From: Datisca glomerata
Lineage: Eukaryota; Streptophyta; Magnoliopsida; Cucurbitales; Datiscaceae
Length of the DNA: 64,000 nucleotides
Assembly: GCA_003255025.1 (NCBI GenBank)
Contig: QANY01011423.1
Coordinates: 888,788 to 952,787 of the forward strand
Reading direction: 5' to 3'
The notes beneath the pieces are model-generated. The model ran no database searches. It worked only from the letters and a program-made list of their open reading frames with translations, and was not told where the DNA came from. Positions 61,114-64,000 of the stretch are shown here, in pieces (positions within the stretch are counted from its first letter, which is position 1; each line of letters opens with the position of its first letter). Made by a program: the position numbers and the translations under genes.

Positions 61114-61386
61114 TCAAATATGGCAGCCACAACAGAGGAAGTAGAAACAGAGAGTGGCAACCAAAACAAAAGCCTCAAAAACAGAGGCGATTTTGAAAAG
61201 CACATCCTGCATGAAAGTCATCTTCAAATTTACTCTCTTCCATTTAAACCCAGATCCCAAGAACTTCAACCTCCAAGATTCCATCTTCATCCTTCTGAAA
61301 ATCACCCATTTCTTCCACCTGCTGCTGCTGCTGCTGCTTTTCTCATCCTCCTCCTCCTTCCCCTTCTTCTTCCCCAACAAACCCAT
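61114..61386 (-). CDS. Small plant membrane protein, 90 aa
   Basis: A single minus-strand exon encodes 90 residues. The N-terminus is highly charged (GLLGKKKGKEEEDEK), followed by six serines encoded by a trinucleotide repeat and a basic stretch (RWKKWVIFRRMKM). The last 28 residues form one hydrophobic segment (LFKIASVFEAFVLVATLCFY) ending in the cysteine-rich FLCCGCHI. This layout resembles a family of short, uncharacterised plant proteins ending in CCGCHF-like tails; I recall no assigned function. The protein is probably anchored in a membrane by its C-terminus. I chose the ATG at 61386; no ATG lies upstream in frame. A TATA box lies about 120 bp upstream, and the leader is GA-rich on the coding strand. 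No lesion is seen. Confidence 0.75.
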   Translation of the reverse strand: MGLLGKKKGKEEEDEKSSSSSSRWKKWVIFRRMKMESWRLKFLGSGFKWKRVNLKMTFMQDVLFKIASVFEAFVLVATLCFYFLCCGCHI

Positions 61387-61508
61387 CGCTTTCTCTCTCG
61401 TCCAAAACAATGGTTATAACTTTCTCTCTCTCTCTAGAACTAGTTTGGCTTTCTGGGGGGTTTTTGTTGACCCTTTCTTCTGAATCTGTCTGGAAGAGGT
61501 TGTTGGTT

Positions 61509-61518
61509 TATATATATA
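61509..61518 (-). promoter_or_regulatory. TATA box of the small membrane protein gene
   Basis: TATATATATA (TATATATATAAACC on the minus strand) is placed to start transcription near 61480, giving a leader of about 90 bp before the ATG at 61386. Confidence 0.6.
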
Positions 61519-61519
61519 G

Positions 61520-64000
61520 GAGAAAAGAGAGGTTCGGTTTCTTGTAGTACACGACCATTTCGTTGGGTACTCTACATGATGTAATTTGGGAAATTAAGTA
61601 AGGGTTTTTTTAGTACTTTTACGATGGAGGAGTGACTTGTCTCCGCGGTTTTGTGGAGTCAAATATGGGAGAGTGGCTTTAGGTTGACATTTCAAGCATT
61701 TTATCTTGTATTCAATAAATGTGCCTGCGGTTTAATAGATATGTTAGAGTTGTTCAATAAATATAATAAATATATTAAGATGGTTCAATAAAAATAAAAA
61801 ATATTTTTGGTATGGTGACATGACCTATAAATAGAACTAGATCTATTACTTAAAAATGGGTTTTACTAAATATGTATCTATGTTTAATTGATCTTGAAAA
61901 AACATTTTTATAAGTTTAAAAAATTATGCTGTAAGATTTCTTAAATATTATTAAGAAACACATTTTCTTATATTATGATTTTTATTTTTCTAAAAAAATT
62001 ATTTTCAATCGTTGTAGATTTTCGATTAAAAATTCAACAAATTGACTAGATGAATTGGTATTGATGATGTAGACCTACACTCATACACAAACTTTTGAGC
62101 AGTGAATTTACCATTTTATTTTATTTCTAATCATTGCCATTCTTTTAAGATTCTGGAATATTTAATCTCAATTTTTTATTTAAGTGTATTTATCTTAAAT
62201 TTTGAGAGTGAAAAGAGAAAGAAAATTGAAATTTTCTTTTATAGATTTTTGACCAATAAATAATAAATAAAGACTTCTCAAACAAAAAGTCTTGAGAGGA
62301 ACAAGTTGACAGCGCAGTCACGCTGACCCATAATTTTCCTACTGCAATGAAAAAGCATAAACGCGTTACTTTTACTTATTTAGAGCTAAATTTCAGGAGG
62401 CATGAAAATTAAAAAATAAATTTTGAAAAATAAAGGAACATTAAAATATTGCATTACAAAATCAATCATAAAATATATATCATTAATATATACTGAAGGT
62501 ATTTTTCCTTAGGCAAGAAAAGAATCTCTTCGTTTCACAGACAGTGCAAAACATTATCGACAAACGTAGTGACTTTTTTCTAGGGTAGCATATAATCATA
62601 TGTGTTACTTTCTCTATTATTTTTGGTTTTATTTATCTTAAAAGTTAATAATCATTGTAAATAATTGCAAAACAAGATAAAGATAATGGCTAGTTTTATT
62701 ATACACAACGACTTTAATCAAAACCGTTTTAAAAAACCCAATTTTAAGATATAACATCCTTTTTATAATTTACCTATGCTATATTTTGTAAGTATAACAT
62801 TTTGTTCGATTGAAAGCTAATATTACTAGAGAGAATATCATACAAAGAGGGGAGTGAGCAGAGTCGAGTCCACCTTTAGTAAAAGGGGGCAATTACCCCC
62901 AATTATTTTCAGATAGTATAGTAAATATTAATAAATAAATGCTTAAATTAGTCAAATATATAAGTTTTGTCTCACTTAATTTTTTGGAACTATTAACTTA
63001 ATTTCCTCCCCTAATTTTCGTAATTAATACATTTTTTTTCTTGTTGAGTGAACTTTTCCATCTACAAACTATGAAAAATTAGATGCATAATGAGATAATT
63101 TGATAAATAGTCATGATTTTTACTAAATATATAATTTTGTATAATTTTATCGTCATAATTTACCTCATCTGAAAATTTTTCTGGCGTCGCCCTGGGAGCA
63201 AGAATATGTAAAAGATGTAATATAGAAGGACATCATGATATTCATCCGATCTTGTGACTTATCACAAGTCATTAATTTAAATCTCATGAACTTGTGGTTT
63301 ACTCAAAAGCCAAATGTGCATATAAAGATTATCACAAAACTTTGCCCATAAAAAGCAAATAATGATATGAAAAGAAAGTAAAAGGAATATATACTAAAGT
63401 TATATTATTTAGAATCTTAACTACATAAAACAAGAACAAAAAAGCAAAAAGCAAAGGAATTTTTCACACCTTGAAGACATGGCTTCTTCATATTCCTTCT
63501 TAGTGGATGATAAAAATGGTTTTTTTTTCAAAAAGATATGAAACATTGCATGATATTTTTCGTTGTTTACTAATTAGGTTAAAATTCTCCATGCATATGA
63601 TACAAGAACCAAGTAAACGTGGTGATGAATTATGGGTTACTTTCTGAAAATATTTTTCTACTTGAATTTGACATTCCGTCTAATATATGAAATTTTTAAT
63701 TAATTTAGATAGCTCAGGCATTTAATAATGTATTTAATTTCGAACGAAAAACTCAAAGAACAAACTTAACGTTAGAAAATGAGTCACAGATTATATTTTT
63801 AGGATAATTTAGGGATCTAGTTGACACTTTAGAACACTATAAGAAAACTATCACGTAATTATAGTTGAAAGAGAAAAAATTGTATTTAACATTTAATTTT
63901 GTAAGATATTTATTGCGAGATGAAGAAAATATAGAGAATTTTTATTTTTATTATTTTTTTTGAAATGAAGATGAAAAGCTAATACACATATCTTTAATTT
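61520..64000. other. AT-rich intergenic DNA
   Basis: No gene, RNA gene or terminal repeat was recognised in this stretch. Confidence 0.6.

Noticed and set aside
61386..61410. Upstream TTG start for the small membrane protein
   Set aside because: Plant genes start at ATG; the ATG at 61386 is the first in frame.

Overview
This is nuclear DNA from a flowering plant, most likely a eudicot. The evidence is AT-rich intergenic DNA, GT-AG introns, a plastid-targeted Ycf23-type gene, a CHX cation/H+ exchanger relic, a plastid petD insertion, and a dense load of degenerate Ty1/copia, Ty3/gypsy, LINE and hAT sequences. No bacterial-style operons are present. The species cannot be fixed by eye.

Only two genes look intact. 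One is a nine-exon minus-strand gene (11193-14840) for a chloroplast-targeted Ycf23/DUF561 protein; all introns are phase 0 and the joined product is 305 aa. The other is a single-exon minus-strand gene (61114-61386) for a 90-aa protein with a C-terminal membrane segment. Three gene relics are readable: a UDP-glucose 6-dehydrogenase fragment (about 22325-22872), a CHX exchanger missing its N-terminal part (45112-47898), and a secretory first exon present twice (30402 and 38531).

Layout. 1-957: Ty3/gypsy integrase remnant. 958-4885: Ty1/copia pol remnant with its 3' LTR, followed by an inverted copy of the same LTR (5733-7357). 7358-11192: AT-rich. 11193-15580: Ycf23 gene with a hAT-like element next to its 5' end. 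16475-21583: full-length degenerate copia element on the minus strand with both LTRs, PBS and PPT. 22256-22872: UGD relic. 23769-28846: 188-bp satellite array with higher-order structure, a local inversion and a 345-bp plastid petD insertion. 30017-30632 and 38103-38760: duplicated segment. 30640-34830: LINE on the minus strand, split by a hAT-like element with a perfect 8-bp target duplication. 38761-45111: 3'-truncated copia element (gag, protease, leader, LTR) that abuts the CHX relic. 48365-48673: second hAT-like element with a perfect 8-bp target duplication. 51735-54900: hAT transposase relic. 55637-60687: non-autonomous LTR element with nearly matching 5-bp target duplications. The remainder is AT-rich DNA in which I see nothing coding.

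The genes do not form a pathway. The interest lies in the genome structure: nested insertions dated by their target duplications, a satellite that changes from trimeric to dimeric higher-order repeat and carries an almost undecayed plastid insertion, and transposons sitting at the borders of both intact genes.
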